Positions 39,530-48,175 of a stretch of 64,000 nt of DNA are shown here, piece after piece (within the stretch, counting starts at the first letter, position 1; every line of letters begins with the position of its first letter). The notes under the pieces were generated by a model, which saw nothing but the letters and a program-made list of their open reading frames with translations, had not been told where the DNA came from and searched no databases. The translations under genes were made by a program, and so were the position numbers. Origin of the DNA: Rubrivirga sp046845755. Its GTDB lineage: Bacteria > Bacteroidota > Rhodothermia > Rhodothermales > Rubricoccaceae. Location of the stretch: assembly GCF_046845755.1 (NCBI RefSeq), contig NZ_CP177357.1:1426001-1490000 (forward strand). The letters are read 5' to 3'.

Positions 39530-40102
39530 ATGTCCGAGATCGCCGCCGCCCCTGACGTCGTCACCTGCCGCGGCGAGCGGTTCACGCTGTACCTGAGCGA
39601 GGAGCAGATCCAGGCTCGGATCCGCGAGATGGGCGCCCAGATCGCCGCCGACTACGCCGACGTCGGCGTCCCGATCCTGATCGGCGTGCTCAACGGCGCG
39701 TTCATCTTCACGGCCGACTTGATGCGCGCCATTCCGGCCGACTCCGAGGTCGACTTCTACAAGCTGTCGAGCTACGGCGAGGGCAAGGTCTCGACCGGGA
39801 ACGTGACGGAGCTCAAGGAGATCGACGCCAAGCTGGAGGGCCGGCACGTCATCATCGTCGAGGACATCGTCGATACGGGCCTGTCGATGGAGTACGTCAT
39901 CAACCAGATCACCCGGCTCAACCCGGCGTCGCTCCGCTCGGCGACGCTCTTGCGCAAGCCGGACGCGATGAAGGTCGACGTGGACGTGGACTACGTCGGG
40001 TTCGACATCGACAACCTGTTTGTGATCGGCTACGGGCTCGACTACGGCCAGCTGGCGCGTAACCTCCGGGCGATCTACATCCTGGACGAAGACCCGGCGT
40101 AG
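39530..40102 (+). CDS. hpt: hypoxanthine phosphoribosyltransferase
   Basis: A 190-residue purine-salvage enzyme that should make IMP (and GMP) from hypoxanthine/guanine and PRPP. The PRPP-binding motif VIIVEDIVDTGLS lies at about 107-119. PILIGVLNGAFIFTADLMRAI corresponds to the early substrate-binding loop, SSYGEGKVSTGNV to the flexible catalytic loop, and VDYVGFDIDNLFVIGYGLDY to the late purine-binding block. The ATG at 39530 gives the normal family length. It lies between tilS and sbcC on the same strand. Confidence 0.94.
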   Translation: MSEIAAAPDVVTCRGERFTLYLSEEQIQARIREMGAQIAADYADVGVPILIGVLNGAFIFTADLMRAIPADSEVDFYKLSSYGEGKVSTGNVTELKEIDAKLEGRHVIIVEDIVDTGLSMEYVINQITRLNPASLRSATLLRKPDAMKVDVDVDYVGFDIDNLFVIGYGLDYGQLARNLRAIYILDEDPA

Positions 40103-40176
40103 CGAGGGGCGGGGTCGCCGGGTGCCCGACCGTTGGCAGCCGGCCGGGCGATCTTGCGGCGTCCCCCCGCCGATCG

Positions 40177-43100
40177 ATGGTCCCGCTCCGACTCCAGCTC
40201 AAAAACTTCCTCTCGTACGGGGAAGACGCGCCGGTCCTCGATTTGGAAGGCATCCACGTGGCCTGCCTCTCGGGCGGCAACGGGCAGGGCAAGAGCGCGC
40301 TCTTGGACGCGATGACGTGGGCCGTCTGGGGCGAGGCCCGCAAGTCGAGCGAGGCCCGCAAGCCGGACGAGGAGCTGCTCCGCGTCGGCCACCGCTCGAT
40401 GGAGGTCGACTTCGCGTTCCGCGTCGACGCGACCGACTACCGCGTCGTCCGGAGCTACCAGGTGTCCGCGAGCGGCAAGACCTCGAAGCCGGGGCTGGAA
40501 TTCCAGGTCCTCGACGGCGAGACGTGGCAGGCGCTCACCGCCGAGTCGGTCCGGGCGACGCAAGCCCTCATCGAGGGGCGCGTCGGGATCGACTACGAGA
40601 CGTTTATCAACTCGACGTTCCTGCTCCAGGGGCGCAGCGACGAGTTCACCAAGAAGCGGCCCGGCGAACGGAAGGAGATCCTGGGTAAGATCCTGGCGCT
40701 CGGCCGCTACGACCAGCTGGCGGCGCGCGCGGGCGACCGGTGGTCCCGGCTCCGCGAGCGGGCGACGGCGCTCGAGGCCGAGGCCGCGCGGCTCGACGAC
40801 GCGCTCGAGCACGTCGGCGCCTGGGAGGCGGACCGCGACGCAGCACAGGCCGGGGTCGCCGAGGCGACGGCGGAGGTCGAGGCGGCCGCGAAGGCCGTGG
40901 CCGATGCCACCGCCACGCTGAGCGCGCTCGACGCGACGGCGCGCGAGGCCGAAGCGCTCCAGCGGTCGCTGGCGGAGGCGGCCAACCGGCTGGCGCGGCT
41001 CGACACCGACGACGCCCGCGTCGCGGCCCAGATCGAGTCGGCCGACGCCCTCATCGCCCAGGCCGAGACTATCGAGGCGGCGCACGCCGAGTACGAGGCG
41101 CTGCGCGCCCGCCGCGCCGCGCTCGACGAGAAGGCCACGCTGCACCGCGGCGTCGACGACCAGCGCCACGCGCTGCGGCTGGAGATCCAGCAGTCGCGAG
41201 CGGCGGCCGAGGCCGAGGTGACGAAGCTGGCGGGGCAGGTCGAGACGCTCGACCGACAGATCGCGGCCGACACCGAGGCGATTGCCGGGCGTGCCGAGGC
41301 CGAGGCCGCGCTCGCCCGCGCCGAGACGGCGCGCGCCGCCCTCGACCGCCTCGACGCCGCCGCCAAGGAGCGCGACACCATCGCCGCGCGCATCGACGCG
41401 CTCGACAAGCGGCTCGCGGCCGACAAGGGCGCGCTCGAAGGCCGGTACGCGAGCGTCGTCGACGAAGGCAAGCGGCTGGCGGGCGAGGTCAAGGACTCGG
41501 CCGCGCCGGACCTGGCGGCGCTGACGGCAGCGGTCGCCGAGGGCGAGGCGGCCGTGGCCCGGCGCCTGGCCATCCAGACCGAGGGCGGCGAGGCGTCGCG
41601 GACCGTCGGCGCGCTCGACGGGCGGCTCCAGTCGCTGGCGGCCGACCGCGAGCGCATCGAGGCGCGGCGCCGCAAGCTTGCTGAGAGCGATGAGGACGCG
41701 TGTCCGACGTGCGGCTCCGACCTGAGCGACGCCCACCGCGCGGACGTCCTCGCGGGCTACGACGCCGAGCTCGCGGAGATCGCCCGCCAGCGGGCGGTCG
41801 CCGAGCGCGAGCGGGGCGAGGCCGTCGCGGCTCGCGACGCACTCCGGGCCGAGTTCTCCGCCCTCGGACCCGCCATCGACGCCGGCGAGGCGGCGGCCCG
41901 AACGCTCGCGTCGGCCGCCGACGAGGCGACCCGCCGGGCGGCGGCCGAGTCGCGCCTGGAGGCCCTGCGCGAAGAGGCCCGCCAGATCAAGCACCAGATC
42001 GACCGCGAAACCTTCAGCCCCGATGTGCGCGCCGAGCGGACCGGGCTGGCCGACACGCTCGCGGCCGTCGCCTACGACGCCCCCGCTCACGACGCCGCCC
42101 GCTCGGATGCCGCCCTCCGCGACCACTGGGCCGGGCGGCTCCGCCAGCTCACCGTGGCCGCGGAGCGGCTCGAGGGCGCTCGCGCGGATCACAAGCGCCG
42201 TACAGTCGACCTCGCCGCCGCTCGCGCGGCTCTCGACCGCGGAGACGCCGGGGCGGAGCTGAAAACCCGGATGGCCGCGCTCGACCAGCAAGTCGAGGCC
42301 ATCGGCTACCGCGCCGACGAGCACGAGCGCGTGTCGCGCGCCCTCGACGCCCTCGCCGACGCCCCGGCCCGGCTGGCGAGCTTGCTCGACGCCCGCCGGC
42401 AGCGTGCCGACCTCTCCGAGCGCCGCGCGGCCATCGCCGCCGACCGCCGCGCCATTGCGGAGCGGACCGCCGAGCAGCGGACGGCCCTCGACGCCTTGCA
42501 AGCCTCGCTCGCGGCGCGCGACGCGGCGGTCACCGCGCGCGACGCGGCGGCCGAGGCGCGAGCGACGGCGCAGTCGAGGCTGGCAGCCGCCCAGAGCCGG
42601 CTCGGCGGGCTCACCGAGCGGCTCGACCGCGCGGCCAAGGACCGCGAGCGCCGGACGGCCACCAAGGCCGAGCTCCGCGACGTCAAAAAGGAGCGCGCGC
42701 TCTACGGCCACCTCCGGCGGGCGTTTGGCAAAAACGGCATCCCGTCGCTCATCATCGAGGAAACACTGCCCGAGATCGAGGCGCGTGCCAACACCTTGCT
42801 CGACCGGCTCTCGCGGGGGCGCACTCGCGTGGCCCTGGAGACGCTCAAGGACAAGAAGACCGGCGGCGGCACGAAAGAGACGCTCGACATCCGGATCACC
42901 GACGACCAGGGCGTGGCCAGGCCGTACGAGACGTACTCGGGCGGCGAGGCCTTCCGGGTCAACTTCGCGCTCCGCATCGCGCTGTCCCAGATGCTCGCGG
43001 AGCGCTCCGGCACCCAGATCCGCACGCTCGTCATCGACGAGGGCTTCGGGACGCAGGACGCCGAGGGCCTACAAAGCCTGATCGGGGCGATCCGCGCCAT

Positions 43101-43227
43101 CCAGGACGACTTCGAGACCATCCTGGTGATCACCCACCTCGACGAACTCAAGGACGCCTTCCCGATCCGTATCGAGGTCCGCAAAGAGCCCGTCACCGGC
43201 TCGACGTTCGACGTGATCGGCGCCTGA
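40177..43227 (+). CDS. sbcC: SbcC/Rad50-type exonuclease ATPase
   Basis: A 1016-residue SMC-like ATPase that works with SbcD (Mre11) in DNA double-strand end processing. Walker A is GGNGQGKS (33-40) and the Q-loop is FLLQGRSDEFTKKRPGERKEIL. Two long Ala/Arg/Glu-rich coiled-coil arms flank a zinc hook CPTCGSDL (Cys509, Cys512). The ABC signature YSGGEAFRVNFALRIAL lies near 920 and Walker B LVIDEGFGTQD near 951. All parts are complete. sbcD is not adjacent and not in the window, which is unusual for this pair. A GATCTT element lies 21 bases upstream of the ATG. Confidence 0.94.
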   Translation: MVPLRLQLKNFLSYGEDAPVLDLEGIHVACLSGGNGQGKSALLDAMTWAVWGEARKSSEARKPDEELLRVGHRSMEVDFAFRVDATDYRVVRSYQVSASGKTSKPGLEFQVLDGETWQALTAESVRATQALIEGRVGIDYETFINSTFLLQGRSDEFTKKRPGERKEILGKILALGRYDQLAARAGDRWSRLRERATALEAEAARLDDALEHVGAWEADRDAAQAGVAEATAEVEAAAKAVADATATLSALDATAREAEALQRSLAEAANRLARLDTDDARVAAQIESADALIAQAETIEAAHAEYEALRARRAALDEKATLHRGVDDQRHALRLEIQQSRAAAEAEVTKLAGQVETLDRQIAADTEAIAGRAEAEAALARAETARAALDRLDAAAKERDTIAARIDALDKRLAADKGALEGRYASVVDEGKRLAGEVKDSAAPDLAALTAAVAEGEAAVARRLAIQTEGGEASRTVGALDGRLQSLAADRERIEARRRKLAESDEDACPTCGSDLSDAHRADVLAGYDAELAEIARQRAVAERERGEAVAARDALRAEFSALGPAIDAGEAAARTLASAADEATRRAAAESRLEALREEARQIKHQIDRETFSPDVRAERTGLADTLAAVAYDAPAHDAARSDAALRDHWAGRLRQLTVAAERLEGARADHKRRTVDLAAARAALDRGDAGAELKTRMAALDQQVEAIGYRADEHERVSRALDALADAPARLASLLDARRQRADLSERRAAIAADRRAIAERTAEQRTALDALQASLAARDAAVTARDAAAEARATAQSRLAAAQSRLGGLTERLDRAAKDRERRTATKAELRDVKKERALYGHLRRAFGKNGIPSLIIEETLPEIEARANTLLDRLSRGRTRVALETLKDKKTGGGTKETLDIRITDDQGVARPYETYSGGEAFRVNFALRIALSQMLAERSGTQIRTLVIDEGFGTQDAEGLQSLIGAIRAIQDDFETILVITHLDELKDAFPIRIEVRKEPVTGSTFDVIGA

Positions 43228-43231
43228 GACC

Positions 43232-44176
43232 TTAGTCGACGACGGGGGGGAGCGGCCCGGGCGTCGCCGCGATGCCGAACCGGCGCACGACGACGACGCC
43301 CGCCACGATCAGCACGCCGCCGACGACCTGCAGCGGCGTGACCTGCTCGCCGCGCAGGGCGACGCCTGCGATCACCCCGACAACCGGGACGAGGTTCGAG
43401 AACGCGGCCGTCTTCGAGGCGCCGACCGTCTGTACGGATGTGTTCCAGATGGCGTACGCGAGCCCGGTGGAGAGCCCGCCCGAGAACAGGATCGCGGCGA
43501 CCTCCCAGACGCCGAACGCGCCCCACTCGACGCCCGCGACCTCCGGGGCGGCCAGCGCGATGAGACCCGGCGCCGACACCACGATGCCCCAGAAGGTGAG
43601 GCCGAGCGGCGTGGCGCCCCGGTCGAGGACGGGCCGCGCGAGCGTCGTGTAGACGCCCCACGCGAGCGCCGCGGCGAGCATCAGCACGAATCCGCTCCCG
43701 TCGCCCTCGAACGCCGCGGCCGGGTTGCCCACGACCACGAGTGCGACGCCCCCCAGGCTGGCGGCGAATCCCGCCCAGCCCAGCGCCAGCAGCCGCTCCT
43801 GCTTCAAGAGGTGCGCCGTCAGCGCCGTCCACGCCGGGCTCGTCGCGATGAGCAGCGCCCCGGTGCCCGACGACACGCGGTCGATCCCCACGATAAAGCC
43901 GACCTGGTAGAGCAAGATGCCGAGCAGCCCCAGGCCGACGACTGCGCCGACGCCGCCCGTCTGGAAGGTCACGAGCGGTGACACACCCCGCTGACGCGAT
44001 TGCCGGAGGTGGAGCCCGCCGAGCACGAGGACCGAGACCGCGAAGCGGAGCGCGTTGACCGTAAAGGGCGGGGCGACGTCGAGCGGTACTTTGATGACCG
44101 CGAAGTTGACGCCCCACACCAGGACCACGGCCAGCAGGCCGACCTCGGGGGCGAGCAGGGCGCGACGCAACGGCAC
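43232..44176 (-). CDS. EamA/DMT-family transporter
   Basis: A 314-residue membrane protein with ten predicted spans arranged as two EamA repeats. Repeat 1 begins LLAVVLVWGVNFAVIKVPLDVAP, and repeat 2 begins near LMLAAALAWGVYTTLARPVLDRG. Such proteins export or import small metabolites such as amino acids or nucleosides; the substrate is not readable. The C-terminus FGIAATPGPLPPVVD is soluble. The likely start is a GTG at 44176; a TTG two codons later is possible. It converges on sbcC with a four-base gap. Confidence 0.88.
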   Translation of the reverse strand: MPLRRALLAPEVGLLAVVLVWGVNFAVIKVPLDVAPPFTVNALRFAVSVLVLGGLHLRQSRQRGVSPLVTFQTGGVGAVVGLGLLGILLYQVGFIVGIDRVSSGTGALLIATSPAWTALTAHLLKQERLLALGWAGFAASLGGVALVVVGNPAAAFEGDGSGFVLMLAAALAWGVYTTLARPVLDRGATPLGLTFWGIVVSAPGLIALAAPEVAGVEWGAFGVWEVAAILFSGGLSTGLAYAIWNTSVQTVGASKTAAFSNLVPVVGVIAGVALRGEQVTPLQVVGGVLIVAGVVVVRRFGIAATPGPLPPVVD

Positions 44177-44193
44177 GGTGGGGGGACCCGCCG

Positions 44194-44199
44194 AACGTA
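44194..44199 (-). promoter_or_regulatory. TACGTT promoter-like element before EamA transporter gene
   Basis: On the minus strand TACGTTC lies 17 bases before the GTG at 44176 (23 before the alternative TTG at 44170), in the divergent gap to the MerR gene. It is a one-base variant of the TAnCTT element. Confidence 0.3.
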
Positions 44200-44253
44200 G
44201 CGCGCGAGCCGCTCGGCCCCGCCGCCGCCGGCGGTCCGCACGCGATCCTCACC

Positions 44254-44589
44254 ATGCCCACGCCCGGCATCCGCAAGCTGTACTACTCCATCCGGGAGGT
44301 CGCCGAGGCGACCGGCCTCAAGCCCCACGTGCTCCGCTATTGGGAGTCGGAGTTCGAGGACCTCGCCCCGAAAAAGAACCGGGCCGGCAACCGGGCCTAC
44401 ACCGACCGCGACATCGAGGTCGTCGAGCGCATCCGCGGGCTCCTTCGCGACGAGAAGTACACCATCGACGGGGCCAAGCAGGTGATGGCGGGGGAGGTGC
44501 CCGCCGGCGGCACGCCGACGGCCGACCTGTCGCGGGCCGAGCTCGAAGACCTGCGTGCGTTTTTGGCGGACGTGTTGCGGCGCCTCTGA
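44254..44589 (+). CDS. MerR-family transcriptional regulator
   Basis: A 111-residue protein. The winged-helix DNA-binding domain spans residues about 8-78: LYYSIREVAEATGLKPHVLRYWESEFEDLAPKKN, then GNRAYTDRDIEVVERIRGLL. The KHVLRYWE block is typical of the short MerR-like proteins found across Bacteroidota. The C-terminal part is short and has no Cys-based metal site, so metal sensing is unlikely. It stands between the divergent EamA gene and tRNA-Pro. Its target is unknown; the divergent transporter is one possibility. Confidence 0.88.
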   Translation: MPTPGIRKLYYSIREVAEATGLKPHVLRYWESEFEDLAPKKNRAGNRAYTDRDIEVVERIRGLLRDEKYTIDGAKQVMAGEVPAGGTPTADLSRAELEDLRAFLADVLRRL

Positions 44590-44642
44590 CGCGCCCCCTA
44601 GTTTCGCCGACCCGCCACGGGACCCCGCGTCCCACGGCACCT

Positions 44643-44716
44643 CGGGTAGTGGCGCAGCCAGGTAGCGCACCAAGCTGGGGGCTTGGGGGTCGTCGGTTCA
44701 AATCCGGCCTACCCGA
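44643..44716 (+). tRNA. tRNA-Pro (anticodon GGG)
   Basis: A complete cloverleaf can be drawn. Acceptor arms CGGGTAG (44643-44649) and CTACCCG (44709-44715) pair fully, with discriminator A at 44716. The D arm is GCGC/GCGC. The anticodon stem CCAAG/CTTGG encloses the loop CTGGGGG, giving anticodon GGG (44671-44673 region). The T arm GTCGG/CCGGC encloses TTCAAAT. No CCA is encoded. GGG reads CCC and CCT proline codons. Confidence 0.96.
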
Positions 44717-44720
44717 CATC

Positions 44721-44752
44721 GACCGCTCGGTCCCCGTGGGGGCCGGGCGGTC
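44721..44752 (+). terminator. strong hairpin just after tRNA-Pro
   Basis: Bases 44721-44734 pair with 44739-44752 over 14 pairs (two G-T) with a CGTG loop, four bases after the tRNA end. GTCGTTT follows, a weak T-rich tail. It is the most convincing intrinsic terminator in the window. Confidence 0.8.
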
Positions 44753-44870
44753 GTCGTTTGGGGGCGGGATTCGGCGCGAGGCGCTGGCGCCGTCGGGTCG
44801 GGAATCGGACCGGATGCGGAGAGCGGGGCCTCGAGGGGGAACCCTCGCCGCTCGGGATCGTGGGGCCTGG

Positions 44871-44876
44871 TACCTT
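44871..44876 (+). promoter_or_regulatory. TACCTT promoter-like element before RodZ-like gene
   Basis: TACCTTC lies 24 bases before the GTG at 44901 (18 before the GTG at 44895). The usual 22-24 base spacing favours the later start codon. Confidence 0.4.
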
Positions 44877-44900
44877 CCAGCGCCCCCACCACACGTGCCT

Positions 44901-45929
44901 GTGCCCTCCGGTCCGTTCGAATCCGACCTCCGCGCCGCCCGAGAGGCCAAAGGCCTCTCCCTCGGCGACATCCAGCAGCAAACGCGGATCCCCGTCGACG
45001 TGCTGCGGCGCTTCGAGGACGGCGACCTCGTGGGCGACCCGACCTACAACGAGGTCTACCTCCAGGCGTTTCTGAAGTCGTACGCCAAGGCCGTCGGCGC
45101 GTCGCCAAGCGCGGTTCTGGCGGCCTACAGCGCGGCGAAGGCCGGGACGTACCGGGGCGACCTCCACCCCGAGGGGGGCGGGGAGGCCGCGCCGGCCCCG
45201 CCTCCGGCGGCGCCCCCCGCTGCGGACCCCGCCCCCTCGAAGGGCGACGCGCCCGCCCCTTCACCGCCTCCGGCGGCGGCCAAGACCGTGACGCCCCGGG
45301 CGACCGGCGCGGCGCCGGCCGTCGATGCGCTCCGTAACACGCCCGATCCGTCGGCGCGCCCGGTGGAGCCCGACAGGCCGAAGACGCTGGCGCAGGCCCG
45401 CGTGAACCGCCCGGTCGTGCCGGGCGCCAAGCGGTCGTTCGACAAGAACTGGGGGTTGATCCTGGGCCTGTTCGCCGTCTTCGTGCTGATCGTCGGCGGC
45501 GCCATGTGGTGGCTCCTCCGGGACGACTCGCCCGAGCGCGAGCCGGAGGACCAGGTCGTCTCGGTCGGCGCCGACGAGCAGCCCGCGGCTCCCGACTCCG
45601 TCGATGCCGCCGCCGAGACCCCGACCGGACCAGAGCTCACCTTCCCGATCACGGCGTCGGTCACGGCCGGCGGCGACGGGCTCCAGTCGTTCCGCGTCAC
45701 CCAGGACGCCAACGATCGCGCCCCCTACTGGGTCGAGGTGGGTGACACGCAGACCTACTCAGGGGATTCTCTGCTCATCCTGTGGGGCGAGGACCCGACG
45801 TCGGACTTTTCCGAGGCGACGGTTGAGATCCAGGGCCTTCGGTTCACGCCGCCGAGCGGTCGCCCGCTGAGAATCAGCCGGGCGACCGGGCAGGCGCTCC
45901 TCGACTCGCTGGCGGCGGCCGGGGGCTGA
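44901..45929 (+). CDS. RodZ-like helix-turn-helix membrane protein
   Basis: A 342-residue bitopic protein. The N-terminal HTH_25 domain (about 4-72) has LRAAREAKGLSLGDIQQQTRIP and YLQAFLKSYAKAVG, as in RodZ, which binds MreB on the cytoplasmic side. A long Ala/Pro-rich linker (about 90-170) leads to one membrane span at about 184-206 (LILGLFAVFVLIVGGAMWW). The periplasmic end has a short beta-rich DUF4115-like domain (APYWVEVGDTQTYSGDSLLILWG). RodZ helps keep rod shape and cell wall growth. It overlaps ligA by one base (TGATG). GTG at 44895 is an equally plausible start. Confidence 0.8.
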   Translation: MPSGPFESDLRAAREAKGLSLGDIQQQTRIPVDVLRRFEDGDLVGDPTYNEVYLQAFLKSYAKAVGASPSAVLAAYSAAKAGTYRGDLHPEGGGEAAPAPPPAAPPAADPAPSKGDAPAPSPPPAAAKTVTPRATGAAPAVDALRNTPDPSARPVEPDRPKTLAQARVNRPVVPGAKRSFDKNWGLILGLFAVFVLIVGGAMWWLLRDDSPEREPEDQVVSVGADEQPAAPDSVDAAAETPTGPELTFPITASVTAGGDGLQSFRVTQDANDRAPYWVEVGDTQTYSGDSLLILWGEDPTSDFSEATVEIQGLRFTPPSGRPLRISRATGQALLDSLAAAGG

Positions 45930-48175
45930 TGACAGACGTGATCGGGGCCGCGCGCGCCCTGCTCGACGAGGTCGACGGGCTTGACGTCACCGCGCTGGCG
46001 GCCGGCGACGCGGGGTCGCTCGCGGCACGGCTGCGGCCGGTCGTCCGCGCCCTCGGCCAGGCGTACTACACCGACGCCGAGAGCCTGGTCGGCGACACGC
46101 AGTACGACCGCCTCTTCCACGCTCTGCGCGAGTTGGAGGAGGCCTACGGGCTCCAAACGCCCGACTCCCCGACGCATCGCGTTGGGGGAGCGCCCCTCGA
46201 CGCCTTCCAAAAGGCCGCGCACCCGGTCCCGCTGTTGTCGCTCGGCAACGCCTTCGACGGCGACGACCTCCGGGCCTGGGCCGACCGCGTCCGCAAGGGG
46301 CTGGGCGGCGTGCTCGACGACGGCGAGCCGCTCACCTTTGTCGCCGAGCTCAAGATCGATGGTCTGGCGCTGGCGCTCACCTACGCCGACGGCGTCCTGA
46401 CGCGGGCCGCTACGCGCGGGAACGGCCGGGTCGGCGAGGACGTGACGGCGAATGTCCGCACCGTCCGCGCGATCCCGCTGCGGCTTGGCGACGGCGCCCC
46501 GGCGCGAGTCGAGGTGCGCGGCGAGGCGTTTATGGCGCGGTCCGCGTTCGAGGCCGTCAACGCGCGGCTCGCGGCGGCGGGTGAGAAGACGATGGCGAAC
46601 CCCCGCAACGGGGCCGTCGGGAGCCTGCGCCAGCTCGACCCGACCGTCACGGCCTCGCGAGAGCTGTCGTTTTACGCCTACGGCGTCGGGCCGGTCGAGG
46701 GTGAGCTGCCCGACACGCAGTCGGCCGTGCTCGACGAGCTGGCGCGGCTCGGCTTCCCGACCGAGACGCACCGGCAGGTGTTTTCCGATGTCGACGCGCT
46801 CGTGGCGTTCTGCCAGGGCTGGGCCGACCGCCGCGACACGCTCGACGTCGAGATCGACGGCGTCGTCGTCAAAGTCGACCGGCTCGACTACCAGGACGTG
46901 CTCGGCCTGCGCTCGACGGAGCCCCGCTGGGCGGTCGCCTTCAAGTTCCCCGCTCGCGAGGCCACGACGCGGCTCGTCGGCATCGAGCACAACGTCGGCC
47001 GGACGGGCGTCATCAAGCCGCTGGCGCACCTGGAGCCCGTCGAGGTCGGCGGCGTGACGGTCTCGCGCGCGACGTTGCACAACGCCGACTACATCCAGTC
47101 GCGCGACATCCGCGTCGGGGACGACGTGGTCGTCAAGCGCGCCGGCGACGTGATCCCAGCCGTCGTCGGGCCCGTCGGCGCCGACCCCGACCGCGACCGC
47201 GCGCCGTACACGCCGCCTGAGGTCTGCCCCGTCTGCGGCCGCGCGCTCGTGCGGCCCGAGGACGGCGTCGACTTGCGCCACCTCGAGCCCGGCTGCCCCG
47301 GCGTCCTGCGCCGCGCCGTCGAACACATCGTATCCCGGGGTGCGCTCGACGTGGACGGGCTCGGCAAAAAAGGCGCGATCCGGCTCGTCGACGAGGGGCT
47401 GGTGACCGACCTGCCCGACCTGTTCCGACTCATCGACCGCCGGGACGACCTGGTCGCCCTCGAGGGCTTCCAGGAGAAAAAGGCCGACCGCTTGATCGCG
47501 GGGCTGGAGGCCGCCAAGCACCGTCCGCTCGCGCGGCTCCTCTTCGGGCTCGGCATTCGCCACGTCGGCGAGACGGTCGCCCGCGACCTCGTCGCCCATC
47601 ACGAGTCGCTGGCGGCGCTGGCGACGGCCACGCAGGAAGAGCTGGAGGCGATCGACGGGATCGGCCCAATCGTCGCCGAGAGCGTCGTCGACTGGTTTCT
47701 GGACCCCGAGAACCAGCGGACAGTCGCCGACCTCGAGGCGCTCGGTGTCGACACGACGCGCAAGCCGGACGAGCGGGTCGCCTCAGAGGCCGACACCGAC
47801 GGGGTGTTCGCCGGTATGACGGTCGTGATCACGGGCGCGTTCGACGGGATGACGCGCCCCGAATTGAAGGCGGAGATCGAGGCGCTCGGCGGCAAGGTCT
47901 CGGGCAGCGTCTCGAAAAAGACCGACTTTGTGGTTGCAGGCGAGAAGGCCGGCTCGAAGCGCGCCAAGGCCGAAGAGCTCGGCGTGGCGATCCTGGACGG
48001 CGACCAGATCTCGGCCGTGCTGGCGGGCGGCCCGCTCCCCGACGCCCCCGATGCGTCGTCCGAGCCCGCGGACGCTCCACCGACGGGGGGCGATGACCCG
48101 GTGAGCGACGCCCCGGGCGGCGACGAACTTGGGGCTGGGGGCACCGCCAAGGGGCAGGCCTCGCTGTTCTCGTGA
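45929..48175 (+). CDS. ligA: NAD-dependent DNA ligase
   Basis: A 748-residue replicative ligase, longer than the usual ~670 because of a low-complexity tail of about 45 residues. The Ia domain motif YYTDAESLVGDTQYDRLFHALRELE is followed by the nucleotidyltransferase motif AELKIDG with catalytic Lys142. GNGRVGEDVTANVRTVRAIP, ARNGAVGSLRQLDP-like and VGRTGVIKPLAHLEPV (OB fold) are present. The zinc ribbon has Cys433, Cys436, His451 and Cys456, so one usual Cys is His. Helix-hairpin-helix repeats and a BRCT domain (about 625-705) complete it. It sits between the RodZ-like gene and an unknown gene, overlapping both. Confidence 0.96.
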   Translation: MTDVIGAARALLDEVDGLDVTALAAGDAGSLAARLRPVVRALGQAYYTDAESLVGDTQYDRLFHALRELEEAYGLQTPDSPTHRVGGAPLDAFQKAAHPVPLLSLGNAFDGDDLRAWADRVRKGLGGVLDDGEPLTFVAELKIDGLALALTYADGVLTRAATRGNGRVGEDVTANVRTVRAIPLRLGDGAPARVEVRGEAFMARSAFEAVNARLAAAGEKTMANPRNGAVGSLRQLDPTVTASRELSFYAYGVGPVEGELPDTQSAVLDELARLGFPTETHRQVFSDVDALVAFCQGWADRRDTLDVEIDGVVVKVDRLDYQDVLGLRSTEPRWAVAFKFPAREATTRLVGIEHNVGRTGVIKPLAHLEPVEVGGVTVSRATLHNADYIQSRDIRVGDDVVVKRAGDVIPAVVGPVGADPDRDRAPYTPPEVCPVCGRALVRPEDGVDLRHLEPGCPGVLRRAVEHIVSRGALDVDGLGKKGAIRLVDEGLVTDLPDLFRLIDRRDDLVALEGFQEKKADRLIAGLEAAKHRPLARLLFGLGIRHVGETVARDLVAHHESLAALATATQEELEAIDGIGPIVAESVVDWFLDPENQRTVADLEALGVDTTRKPDERVASEADTDGVFAGMTVVITGAFDGMTRPELKAEIEALGGKVSGSVSKKTDFVVAGEKAGSKRAKAEELGVAILDGDQISAVLAGGPLPDAPDASSEPADAPPTGGDDPVSDAPGGDELGAGGTAKGQASLFS

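Noticed and set aside
40103..40176. sbcD expected next to sbcC
   Set aside because: Only 74 bases separate hpt and sbcC, and no Mre11-like motif is found anywhere in the window.
44055..44894. Upstream extension of the RodZ-like reading frame across MerR and tRNA-Pro
   Set aside because: It would run through a complete tRNA and a terminator hairpin; the conserved HTH begins after 44901.
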